NCBI GenBank assembly: GCA_015956445.1
Contig: WIUZ02000001.1
Coordinates: 4,092,001 to 4,156,000, forward strand
Length of the DNA stretch: 64,000 nt
Origin: Thelephora terrestris
Lineage: Eukaryota; Basidiomycota; Agaricomycetes; Thelephorales; Thelephoraceae
Reading direction: 5' to 3'
The position numbers were made by a program, and so were the translations under genes. This document shows positions 24,226 to 34,112 of the stretch, piece after piece. Numbering within the stretch: the first letter of the stretch is position 1; the number at the start of each line of letters is the position of its first letter. Under the pieces are notes generated by a model that made no database searches, was not told where the DNA came from, and saw only the letters and a program-made list of their open reading frames with translations.

Positions 24226-24902
24226 CACAGCATCTATCTGTGAGTAATGGATTGTTGGGGGCAGCACGGCGGGATGATGTTCACCATCCGACAACGACCT
24301 CAGATGTATTTTAATCGTCGGTGGATAAACACTACGCCAGAATGAGTTCGCGACGTCAATTTACACGATAAACTGCATTCACCACCGCTCGACGAAGGCG
24401 ATCACATCGCCGTCGGGACACAAGCAACAACCTGCAGGATCTGCGACCGGAAGGGGAATCTCCCACTCCCTGTGTGGTATTCCCCGCGAGGCGGAACCCA
24501 GAGCGAACAACCGAACAGATTCCTGGAAGATCACGTGTACGCCACCCCCAGATCTCGTGCGGTCCAAATTGTCCCTCCACATGCTCACCATCATTTTTCC
24601 AACCGGGCACAACGAGTCCATACTCGAGCAGTATCGAGAATGTGCGTTTTGGCTGTCGGCGAGGTTGATCTCCGCCGCCGCGTTGTACTCCAGTCCGGCG
24701 GCGTACAGTTCTATCTTGTGCTGAATCAAAGGATGGCATCGCGGAAGACGCGATTGACTTGCCAACGCCGTATAAGAGTTCAGGTGATATGTCCATGGAT
24801 GAGATGCTTCACCTGCTCAAACGTCAACACTTCCAGGACAGACGCATGTTCGAGTATCTTGGCTAATATCTCAAGCGGGAGCCTTTGAGCGAGGTCCGTC
24901 AT
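24226..24902 (-). pseudogene. Truncated F-box pseudogene, duplicate of the gene at 18108-19653
   Basis: The copy keeps the start (MTDLAQRLPLEILAKILEHA), first intron and much of the second exon (SLCPVGKMMVSMWRDN, DVIAFVERW). It is cut by the duplication breakpoint at about 24226, so the whole C-terminal part (about half the protein) is absent. The acceptor of intron 1 reads GGCAAGTC where copy 1 has GGCAGGTC, and a 12-base run coding for TSPL in copy 1 is missing close by, so the frame after the F-box is probably lost. It could still yield an F-box-only peptide, but nothing suggests selection for that. Confidence 0.8.
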
Positions 24903-26198
24903 TGTGGAAGGAGCGAGGGAACGGCGCGGGATGGTTGCGAGAAAAGAAGTGGACCTGCGATCAGCGCCTACCGCCGGCTGCCACCTGTCCACACCCAAAC
25001 CCACGAGCTAATCGCATCTCACGAGGCTGCGACGATCGAGGACTTGAATCAGGGGGTTCAAACCATGGAACAGTAATTCGCTTCCTGAGATCTTGAGATG
25101 CAAGTCCGATTTAGATTTTGGGATCGTCGCGTTGGAGCAATCGAACGTTCTCGCAATGCGGTGAGCACCTTACATTTCTGGGATGCGATGTTGACGCTAG
25201 ACAGTGGAGTGGTCATGTTGACTACCAGAGGTCTCAGAAGGTCACTCCCACAGAAACCTATTTAAGGGCTTGTAACTCTGGTTGCCACGGGCGTTTACCT
25301 GTGCAAGACAGACAAGCAAGATGCCCTTCGCTCCAAGGAATCCCTTGCTCCATTCCTTGGTTCCTCGCCGCGTCATTAGCTCGTTGAAATCGAGCCAACC
25401 CGGGTGCGCTAAACACAATTGGGAGAATATGTCTGTAGACGGACGGAGATAAAACCTTGGACAGTTCGCGAGGCCAGGATTAGACTTTCCAGTCACGGTG
25501 ATGGGGAGATTCGTCAGCGGATTGACTGGACCCTGGAGGGTGAGCTAGATCGCGGACATAGGATAACCCTCGTTTTGAAGTAGCAAGTTGGGAAGCCTTT
25601 ACGGTATTTCACGGATCAGCGTGTCAGAAATGACCACAGCTGGCACGAAATCACGGATATCGTACCCAGCGTTCGTCGTTTCCTTGAAGACTGCGGAAAC
25701 GGACGGCAATTGGCCCCCTCCCGAAGAACTTCCATCACAGCTGTCGGTGGGCGCTGTAATGAGACTGGTCGATGCGGTGCTTTGCTTGAGAGAGACGTTA
25801 GGAGAGAGGCGCCCAAAATTTTACCTCTCCCAAATCCTCATGCATCATTCCCCGACCGCGGCAGATAAACAATAACCCTCTGGCAACGTCTTCGAGGTGT
25901 TGGAAGGGGTTATCAGGTACAAGAACCACGCGCGGCAGAATGGAGCTTCTACTAACTCAAACGATTCAGGTGATTCCGATCAATTCGTCGATGCTTTCGT
26001 CCGTCGTCCGCTCTGGGACCGTCGCGGGGTGAAAATCGCCTGTTGTTGTTCACAACAGTAGCAATACACTTGGATGTCGAAAGAATCTCCAGGTAAGCCT
26101 GCACATTTCTGATGTCTGCTATAAGCCAACCCACGTAAAAAGATGCATATTTGTCGCTGCAGACTCCTTGGGACACGGGGCCCATTGCCGGGTGGAGC

Positions 26199-26239
26199 GG
26201 AGATGGGTGGGTCGCCCATCGTTGGTCACAATCACGTGA
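26199..26239 (+). promoter_or_regulatory. Conserved upstream element with CACGTG core, copy 2
   Basis: Counterpart of the element at 21800-21840: GGAGATGGGTGGGTCGCCC, with CACGTG at 26233-26238, spacing unchanged. It lies about 810 bases upstream of dioxygenase copy 2. Confidence 0.45.
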
Positions 26240-26300
26240 CTACACCCGGTGATTCCCGGACCTCTGTGACGCGGAAGAACGGTTACCGTTTTGCAAAGGC

Positions 26301-26418
26301 TCCTGTTCTGAGCGTCCGACGTTGTATTTCCCAGTTCCGCCCGCCTGGCATCCTGTTCTGAGCGTCCGACGTTGTGTTTACCCGTTCCGCCCGCCTGGAA
26401 TCCTGTTCGGGGCATCCG
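26301..26418. repeat. 50-bp tandem repeat, 2.4 copies, unit 2 only
   Basis: Units start at 26301, 26351 and 26401 (TCCTGTTCTGAGCGTCCGAC in the first two; the third is partial and diverged). The first two differ at four of 50 positions by eye. Unit 1 has only a single, diverged equivalent (near 21910-21945), so the repeat grew in unit 2 after the duplication. Confidence 0.75.
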
Positions 26419-26987
26419 AAGAGTAGTATATGGATCGGTGTACGAACCCATCAACCCTTCAATGCACAGCCAAAAGGAAATAGATCTTCTCAGCGTCAAG
26501 CCATCAGAACCACCTCCCTCCATCCGCGATCCACGCGTGTCTCCATGATACAACGAATCCCCAGCATGAGGGCATAGCGACACGAGGGGGTAAATACCAA
26601 CGGATTACCGGGCGACTTTCCTTCCCAACTTCGCACCTTGCAATCTCGGTGCAGTCCGAACTTTCTCCCTCCAGGGCCCCAGCGACTGCTGCTGTACATT
26701 CGCTGGTCAAGAACCGCCACCTCCGCCAGGGACTCGCAATTTGCATTACTTCTTGTCTCATTTGCGAAGGCAACACGATGCTCAGCCCATGGAAATGCGT
26801 CTACCATGCTCCGAAGTTGGTTTGCAATTCACCGTTGCGGATTGGTTTGCGTCGCCACCTGTGTCCGCTTCGTGCCTGTTGCTTCGACTTTACCGGTTAG
26901 AAGCCCCCCTGTAAACGCATTCCTATCATGCGGCTTTGGGTTGGGTATTTGGATCTTCCTCGGGGCTTCCAGTCTATCGCAGTAAGG

Positions 26988-26992
26988 TATAA
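26988..26992 (+). promoter_or_regulatory. TATA box of dioxygenase copy 2
   Basis: GGTATAAGAACGGCC, 58 bases upstream of the ATG at 27046, identical in sequence and spacing to copy 1. Confidence 0.65.
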
Positions 26993-27045
26993 GAACGGCC
27001 ACCAGAATGAGCACCTTTCCCCTCAGACCACCAGACGATTCAGCC

Positions 27046-28652
27046 ATGCGATTTAGCCTCCTTTTGTCGCTTTTGAGCCTCTCTGTCTTTGTTACTGGTA
27101 TGTGCATCCTGTTCCAGGTTGTAGTCTTGCATATATTGACGCTACCCAGCTCATAGCATGCACCAGAGGCGCATTCCCACTCTCGAGGAAATCGCTCGCG
27201 AGGAGGCGAGAGTCTTGCAGAAGTACATTTGAGATCAACCAACTCACTCGGTCTTAGATCCGTGCTCGCGAACGTGTCGTCATGGCTAGGGACTGCGAGC
27301 AAGAGATCGGAGAACATCTGGCCATGAGGATGAGAAAAAGGGACGGAACCCAGAAACGTCACCCCGATGCTACGGGCGTACTGTACAATACTGTCAGGGC
27401 TTCCTCCCCGCACTACACCACCATTCAAAACGTGCGTCGCCGATTGCCCGAATCACTGAATTGGACTGATCCACCCGCATATAGACGACCTGCCTCACCA
27501 CCCCTGAAGTCGTCGAAGGTCCGTACTATGTCAACAACGAAATGGTTCGCCAGGACGTCAGAGAGTCCCAAACGTAAGCACTTATTCGTGTTGAGTGGCG
27601 TTTTATTCTCATCGCTACCGCAATAGGGGAGTAACACTCGTCATGGACTTCGGAGTCATGGATACCTCTACTTGCACCCCGATTAACAACGCATTCGTCG
27701 AAATCTGGCACGGTGAGTCCCTTACCGCGGCCCAGACGCGTACTATTTGTGACCTCAATTCTCCCGCTAGCCAATGCGACTGGTTCATACGGCGGGTACA
27801 GCACCAGTAGTTTCAATAGCTCGGAGACCTTCCTCCGTGGCGGATGGTACACTGACTCGAACGGTATCGTGGAGTTGACTACCGTCTACCCTGGTTACTA
27901 TACCGGTCGCACGCCGCACGTTCACGTCATGGTTCGCACCAACTGGACTGAATCCGCCAATGGGTTCGTATGTGTCGTGTTGCTCTATCTCGGCGAACAG
28001 GGACTGACGCTCCGCTTCAGTACGCTCGTATCTCATTCTGGCAGCCTTGTGCATATCGGGCAAACGTTCTTCAACGAGAGCTGGAACGATGAGGTGTTCG
28101 CTACCTCTCCCTACACCGAGGACACAAATAATCGCACGTTGAACAGCCAGGATACACTTATCTCCTCAGCCTTCAAGAGCGGATACAACGCATACGCGAG
28201 GTTAGCAGTGGTCGGTCTTCTTGGAGTGAGAGGTTGCTCACGCTTTCTTAGTCTGCAATATTTCAACGGGAACGACTTGTCTGGTGGTTTAGTCGGCTAT
28301 ATCAGTACGTTGGAGTCAAGACCCATCATGCTTGAGTGATTTTTACTAATGTGTGGCCTCAGCTCTCGGTGTCGATACCAGGTCCACCAAGATGATCACC
28401 AACACCAACTACAATGGGGTCGTCGGCAGCGTTTCCAATAACGGGAGCTCGAACGGAAGCAGTAACGGGACCACCAACGGAACTTCCAATGGTGAGCGCT
28501 TGAGCGCTTGATTTACAACCTTGGCATGCCCTATTAATCACGCGACATCCCTCGAATCCGCAGCGGAATCACAGAGGAGGGGATGGGAGAACACCCTCTA
28601 CCTATCGTTACTTATGCTCGCTTTCTTTGGGTATAAGGCCCAATCGGTCTGA
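27046..28652 (+). CDS. Secreted intradiol ring-cleavage dioxygenase, copy 2
   Basis: Paralogue of the gene at 22551-24182 with the same exon plan. The signal peptide is MRFSLLLSLLSLSVFVTG. All iron ligands remain (EVVEGPYYVN; GYYTGRTPHVHVMVR). The surface differs by scattered residues (for example YNTVRASSPHYTT-like changes in the propeptide and GIVELTTVYPG in place of GIAELTTVYPG). The Asn/Gly/Ser-rich linker is nine residues shorter than in copy 1, an in-frame loss of 27 bases. The hydrophobic C-terminal tail and stop (28650-28652) are kept. Most differences are compatible with function, so both copies are probably active. Its upstream F-box neighbour is a pseudogene. Confidence 0.88.
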
Positions 28653-28919
28653 GGAGTGATGCCGGAGGGGGGAGGCGCAAAGTCACGGAACGTGGCTGAG
28701 TGATCTTCCTCAATCTGGTTCCCAACACTCGGGTTGGACGGCATGGACTGTCAGCGACGGAAATTCTAAAAACGAGCGAATTATAAATAAACAACATCTC
28801 CTTAACGTTTAACTTTAACGTTTAACTCTCGAATCGCTCTCCATAAACGATCTCATGTCATCATATGATGCGAAAATCACAGGCCGGACCCTGCCAATTG
28901 CGTCTGACCGTGGCAACAT

Positions 28920-29673
28920 TCACAGGTGAAGAAGACCAAATCTGCACCTCTCTAACATTTGCGCCGGCCACAAGCGAAGGTTCAGGTTCCTTCCACGTTC
29001 ACTCATCGTCTCTGAAGAACACCCAATGAACCCATCCGTCACGGTCTCTGCCATCACTTCGATCCTACAGGATGTGATCCCATACAGCGCGAGAGACCTG
29101 ATGACCTTAGTGGGACCAATCCGAGAAAGGTCCAATGTCTGCAGAGGCTCCCTCTGCCAGGTTTTTTTCCGGGAGGGTGGGATTGGTATAGGCGGCCAGT
29201 CCGGAGATCTTCAATCCCCGTAATTTTCGGGAACAAGGGAATCAACCGCGTTGACACCGACACCGAAACAGGGGAGAAATCAAGGATGAGGGATGTAGGC
29301 TCGCTCCTGAATCCGCTAGACGCTATGACTTCGTAGATTCCGCCGCATGAGATCTCAGTTTTGGTGATGAGCAAGGTCCTGACGTGGCGAAAGCATTTGA
29401 ATGCTCGACCGATGACTGTAGGATCGAGCCAACGATAGATACACCGAAACTCAACGCCTGGACCTAGGATGGGACTCCATCTGGATCCTGTGGAATGTTC
29501 GCGCACCAAAGAACTACCTCCCGCTGGCCAGAGAACGTGATCCGACTGAAGCAGCGTTGTTGGCTTCTTTTACGCCAACGCATTGCGACGAGTGAGCACA
29601 ATCCTGCGCCGTTGGGTGGTATGTAGTCGATGATAGCGTCGATGAGCTCCTGATCATGAGCAAGGGCGTCCAT
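28920..29673 (-). pseudogene. F-box/LRR-like protein fragment of agaricomycete type
   Basis: Starts MDALAHDQELIDAIIDYIPP and continues GLCSLVAMRWRKRSQQRCFS, a pattern I associate with a large family of basidiomycete F-box-like proteins with LRR-like repeats. NIPQDPDGVPS is followed, in another frame, by FKCFRHVRTLLITKTEIS and TSLILDFSPVSVS, and frame agreement is lost again near 29170. The readable part is about 250 residues, against the 370-400 I would expect. The frame breaks do not look like introns, so decay is likely. Alternatively it is a short divergent gene with unusual introns. Confidence 0.5.
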
Positions 29674-30213
29674 GGCGAAATGGGGAGGTGGTCGTGATCA
29701 TCAGGAAAATGGTCAGTGGTTTCCACGCGATTCCAAGCCATGCGCTTCAACGAACCGGGAGAATAATTCTGTGCGCTTCCATAAAAAACAAGCAAACGTG
29801 GAGGTGTTCGGAGGACGCCTGCTTGTTGATAGAGTCACATTGAGTTGCATCGATATACCATGCTCCATGCAATTCCATCCACTTTGACGAACCCAGGTAA
29901 CGTTTCTACACGCTCTGACAAAACTGGGTGGCGCTTCCACGCACATCCTTCTGACAGTCATTCGATAGAGACGCATGGAGAAACCGGGTCGCGACGCTTC
30001 GCGATTTCGGCGATCCCAAGTGCATCGACGCGCATGGCTAATGATTTGCCATTTTCCTGATGCATCGACGCCGCGATCCCGTCGGACGGGATCTTACGGT
30101 CGCAGGTGCGAAGATAACGTACGTTCCATCCACGAAAAAATTCCACTGTGTATCATGGAATATAAGATGTACAGATTTCTAACTGTTCGCTTCCCAACTC
30201 TGTCCTACAGTAT

Positions 30214-31404
30214 TCAAGGGGCGTTGACAGGGTGCCACGAAACAGATCCCTCATCGCCCCTATCAAGAGAGTCCAAATCGGCCACGTCCTTCTCATCCAA
30301 CTCAAAGTCATAAACGGCCGCATTTGAGACAATACGTTCTGGGTTTGCGCTTTTGGGCAGCGTGACCCACCTATAAAGTCGCCACTATCAGTGATGATGT
30401 TGACAACGTGCGCGTGAGGCCGCACCCTTTCTGCAAGGTCCAACGGATGAGCACTTGAGCGTTATCTTTCCCATGCTTAGTTGCGATGGTCGTAATGGTG
30501 GGATGATCAAACATCCCCTTCTGAGCCTGGATGAGTGGGCTGTATGCCTGTACGATGATTCCGTTCTTTTGGCAATAGTCTACGATCTCTCGCTGTTGAC
30601 AGAACGGATGAAGCTGACTCAGGCGAGGAGGCTCGGGATCAGTAAATGGAATGGGCAGCCTAGGAGCTATGCCAGCGGTTATACCTGAATCTGGTTTACG
30701 GCAGGAAGCTCAAACCCTGCCCCGAGAATCTCTTTGAGGTGGGGAATTCCACTACGCAGGCCATTTGTTCAGCAGTTCTGACATGTTACTGCCCGGGGCG
30801 AGATGACCCACTAATTCGATACGCCGACAGTACGGATCTTCCCCTCTTCCCGGGCTTCCAGTAATGCCTTATACGTCTCAAGACGCTTGACCTTACCAGG
30901 ATACGGGTCGTGAATCAAAAATAGGTCAATATAGTCTGCTCTCCTCAAAAAGTCTCAGCCAAGAAGTATGAAGAATGTGGATAAACCGGGACCACGGTGC
31001 TACTCACCGAATCCAAATCTCTCGAGGCTCTCGTTGACAGATTTCAGGGTCGACTGGTACCCTTGATTTGCTCCCTTGACCTTGCTCGCTAAACAGCCAA
31101 ATGAAATTCAGAAGGCGGAAGTTGACATAAGTTTTGCCCGAAGCCTCCACAGCTAAGATCCCATGGAATCCTACTCACTGATGAAGATATCCTCCCGTTT
31201 GACGCTGCTTTGCGCAACCGCCTGACCCACAGCCTCTTCGTTACGATAAGCCTGGGCCGAATCGATATGCCTGTATCCGGCTTCCAGCGCCTGTAATACA
31301 GAAGTCCTCGCATCGTAGTTCTGATACACGCCCAGCCCGAGCAACGGGATCTGATGTCCTCTGTGCAGGCGAGCAGTAGACTTGAGTGTGAACACCGTCG
31401 TCAT
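30214..31404 (-). CDS. Aldo-keto reductase
   Basis: NADPH-dependent oxidoreductase of the AKR superfamily. The start at 31404 (MTTVFTLKSTARLHRGHQ) was chosen over an upstream ATG because it sits at the family's usual distance from IPLLGLGVYQ. Catalytic residues are visible: Asp and Tyr in GYRHIDSAQAYRNEEAVG, Lys in SKVKG and His in YIDLFLIHDPYP. Then follow GKIRTVGVSN, REIVDYCQKNGIIVQAYSPL, DNAQVLIRWTLQKG and WVTLPKSANPERIVSNAA, and the protein ends SVSWHPVNAP at 30214. At least four short introns split it; the total is near 290-300 residues, normal for the family. Its position next to two aromatic-ring dioxygenases may be chance; it could reduce aldehydes or ketones from aromatic breakdown, but the sequence does not show the substrate. 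Confidence 0.9.
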
Positions 31405-32083
31405 CGTGGTCGGAGTCAGGTCCTTTCCAAGGCGCACAAGGCACAAAGCTGCTTATGATGAGAGACGTGCAGGGATGCACGCTCGATGCCTGCGCACGTA
31501 ATACTCGCTGCGCCGGAAGGTCTTCGATCACATCGGCTTCGTGCCGTCATGCCCTCAACCTCGGCGATCAGATCCACAAATGCAGGACTCAGTCAGGCCA
31601 CTGAGTACAACCGCTCACTCAAAAGTCGAGGGGCTTCTGCATGTCCCGTCTCAAAACCATCCGCCGTCTAAAATTCGATTTGGAACGGCGAGGTTGTAAA
31701 GAACCGAGGTTCTTCCAGGCCTCACTGTGGATAATTTTCACTTGCAGGCGCTACCCACCTTCGCGAGGGGGATATCCACACACTGCATGGGAGCCTGAGA
31801 GATCACACATTAGCCGTGGGCGCTACGAGAAGCGGATGTCGATTCCATGCTTTGACGGGTGGGCCTTCTCACAACCCTGCAGGAGCGTCCACTTGCTGGA
31901 CTTTCAAAAGAAAAAAGACTCCGCGACACTCCCCCTTGAGGGGTAACCAAGCGGCATGATTCTGCCGCCTCAGCGGTATGCGATATCGTAACCATGAATT
32001 ACCTCCACCTGCCATAACGGAATGGCCGTGCCCAATTACGAACGCCGGCGGTGCGAGGGGACAGACGGTGAAAACGGAGGGAC
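31405..32083. other. Intergenic region between AKR and UCH37 genes
   Basis: About 680 bases upstream of the AKR and downstream of UCH37. No exon, repeat or RNA gene was supported. Confidence 0.4.
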
Positions 32084-33267
32084 TCAATCCTCATCCATAG
32101 CCTCCCCCCTAGCCTTTGCTTTTTCACGACGTTCAGTCATCTTCGTCTTCGCGCCCTCCTTTGCGGCGTCAAGATTGTCGGTCTTGGCAAGCAATTTGAG
32201 CAATGCATGCATGAGACCCATATGGTTGTGGCGCCGTAAGGCGTTTTCAAACTGAAATGGCATTAGTAAAGGGCGAAATGCGCGCAATATAACCTCTTAC
32301 AGCCCAACGTTCTCGCTTCGAGTTTTCGTCAGAAATGTTCTGCATCAATTCCGCAAGGAGTGACTGGTCTCCTGCAGTCTGAGCGACGCTCAACTGCTCC
32401 TGCAAAGTGGGTAGTGGGTCGTCATGGAGAGCGAGTAGCGAGAATTCGAGAGATCCAGGTGGGTAAGTGGCTATACGGCTCTCAATGACCTCCCTTGAGA
32501 AAACGCCGCTCAATTGAATGATTCCATCGGAAGACATCGAGGCTGACCTTGCCTTCCCTGCCCAACCTTCGCTGTTCTCCTCATAAGCACCGTGCCTGAT
32601 CGGTGAAGCCTTCAAACCGTCGAGTTCGTAAACAGAACCCATAAAGGGCAGATAAACAATAAAGTGGTAGGCATCTTCCGAAGATTTCGGAAGACCTAAA
32701 CCATCGAGGGATATCGCCGATGGCGGCGTCAAGGAGTTATGGCACTCCCTAAGCCAATCCGCGCTGGTAACGACCAAGCCTCGAGTTTGCGGATCCATTC
32801 CTTGCGTAAAATTGAACAATTCTGCGAGTGGCTGGCCAGACTTGAGGGAGGGAATGTTTCCCAGGGCATTCAACACAGCCAGAGTAGCGCATGCATTGTT
32901 TACGACTTGATGGGCGAAGAAACCCGGGAAATCGGAATCGTAACTACCGCCAGAGGTTGGGTCGGGCGAATCCGATGTCCATTTGAAGAGGAAGATCAAG
33001 GCGTGCAGTGGCTCGTGAGCTGCCAGGGTGGATGGATCCAAAGAGTATAGGTCATCAAAGATCATGGGTACTCCCAGAGATCTGAGGAGCTCTCTGTGGT
33101 TTAGCCGATGTTCAGCGTCATCTGGGAGGTAGAGATGACAAACTTCCTCACGTGAAAACGCCAGGGTCTAAACGGTGCGAGGTTAATGATGGGCTCTGGT
33201 ATCCACGAAGATGTCAGATACCAGACTCTGTCAAATTCCAGCCGCTGTTTTCTTCTCCAGTGCTCAT
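32084..33267 (-). CDS. Ubiquitin C-terminal hydrolase of the UCH37/UCHL5 type
   Basis: Cysteine deubiquitinase that trims ubiquitin chains at the proteasome; family members also associate with INO80. Small first exons join as MSTGEENSGWNLTES, then DPGVFT, then ELLRSLGVPMIFDDLYS, which reproduces the UCH N-terminus. The catalytic residues are present: Gln and Cys in FFAHQVVNNACATLAVLNAL, His in DAYHFIVYLPF and Asp in VYELDGL. A C-terminal extension (FENALRRHNHMGLMHALLK) is the UCH37-specific ULD/tail helix that binds Rpn13-like partners, and the protein ends GEAMDED. Length is about 320-330 residues, as expected. It is divergent with MED31, about 200 bases away. An orthologue assignment is secure. 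Confidence 0.93.
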
Positions 33268-33466
33268 GGTAGGTGCAGAAACGGTGATGAGAAAGTTTGA
33301 ACAAGGTTGACATATGGGACGCGTGGCATTCCTTTTTTGGACATCATGATCGCGTGTGACATTCCGATGGCAGCCCAATCATCACCACAAGGTTAAACTG
33401 TGACCGCGAAGTGAGCAGGGGGAGAAATCTCTATGTTCTCGCGCTTACTTCAAGCACACAGAAGAG
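33268..33466. promoter_or_regulatory. Compact bidirectional promoter, UCH37 / MED31
   Basis: Only 199 bases separate the two divergent start codons, so both core promoters and 5' leaders must lie here. I see no clear TATA box on either side, as is usual for housekeeping genes. Confidence 0.6.
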
Positions 33467-33973
33467 ATGTCTCAGGTGTCAATCGACGAACCAAAAGCAT
33501 CGAATCGCATTCGCTTCGAGCTTGAGCTGGAATTCGTTCAAGCTCTCGCGAACCCATACTATCTGCATTCTTTGGCGCAGCAAGGCATCCTGAACCAGCC
33601 TGCATTCGTGAACTATCTGCAGTACCTCCTTTACTGGAAGGAGAAGGAATATGCACGATTTGTACAGTGAGTCTCCCTGACCCGATTTCCGGTCGTTCTG
33701 GGCCTGTGATCATCACTTTTCATCAGGTATCCTCACGCTCTCCATCACCTTGAGCTGCTACAACATGCGCAGTTCCGTTCTGAAATTTCAAAGGACGAAT
33801 GGCGAGAATTTTTGAACCAGAAGCAGTTTCATCACTGGCGAACGTGGTTCGTGTTCCGCCCGCTTTCTCAACGAATCCCGCTTACCAAGTCGCTAACTTT
33901 ACCTAGGCGGTATCCTCCAAAATCTGAGCCTCCGAACACTGAGAACGTAGATACAAGTAAACCAGTAGAGTAG
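33467..33973 (+). CDS. MED31: Mediator complex subunit 31 (Soh1)
   Basis: Three exons give a protein of about 128 residues. The conserved core reads [54 protein letters not shown], then [17 protein letters not shown] and [20 protein letters not shown]. This is the highly conserved four-helix bundle of MED31 in the middle module of Mediator, which links activators to RNA polymerase II. Introns at about 33669-33726 and 33842-33906 rejoin in frame (FVQ-YPH and RTW-RYPP). The stop is 33971-33973. Confidence 0.97.
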
Positions 33974-34112
33974 CCTCCACGACTTGCAGTTTGCGGATGT
34001 TACAGTTAATGGGCACTCGGCGGGATCTAGCGGGATGGACGGGCCGTCCGTCCGCACAGTGTCCACGTGTCTGAGCTTGCCTGATCATGACCAGCCTCGC
34101 GGATAGCCGCCG

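Larger units (their letters stand above)
24226..28683. repeat. Segmental duplication, unit 2
   Basis: Right copy of the tandem duplication. It starts in mid F-box gene (CACAGCATCTATCTGTGAGTA), 12 bases after unit 1 ends. The right end repeats the unit 1 end (GGAGGCGCAAAGTC) and then enters unrelated sequence. It carries a truncated F-box pseudogene, a shorter intergenic region and a whole dioxygenase gene. Confidence 0.9.

Noticed and set aside
28803-28826. Direct repeat of TAACGTTTAACT just beyond the right duplication edge
   Set aside because: Two 12-base copies in AT-rich DNA are too short to tie to the duplication mechanism.
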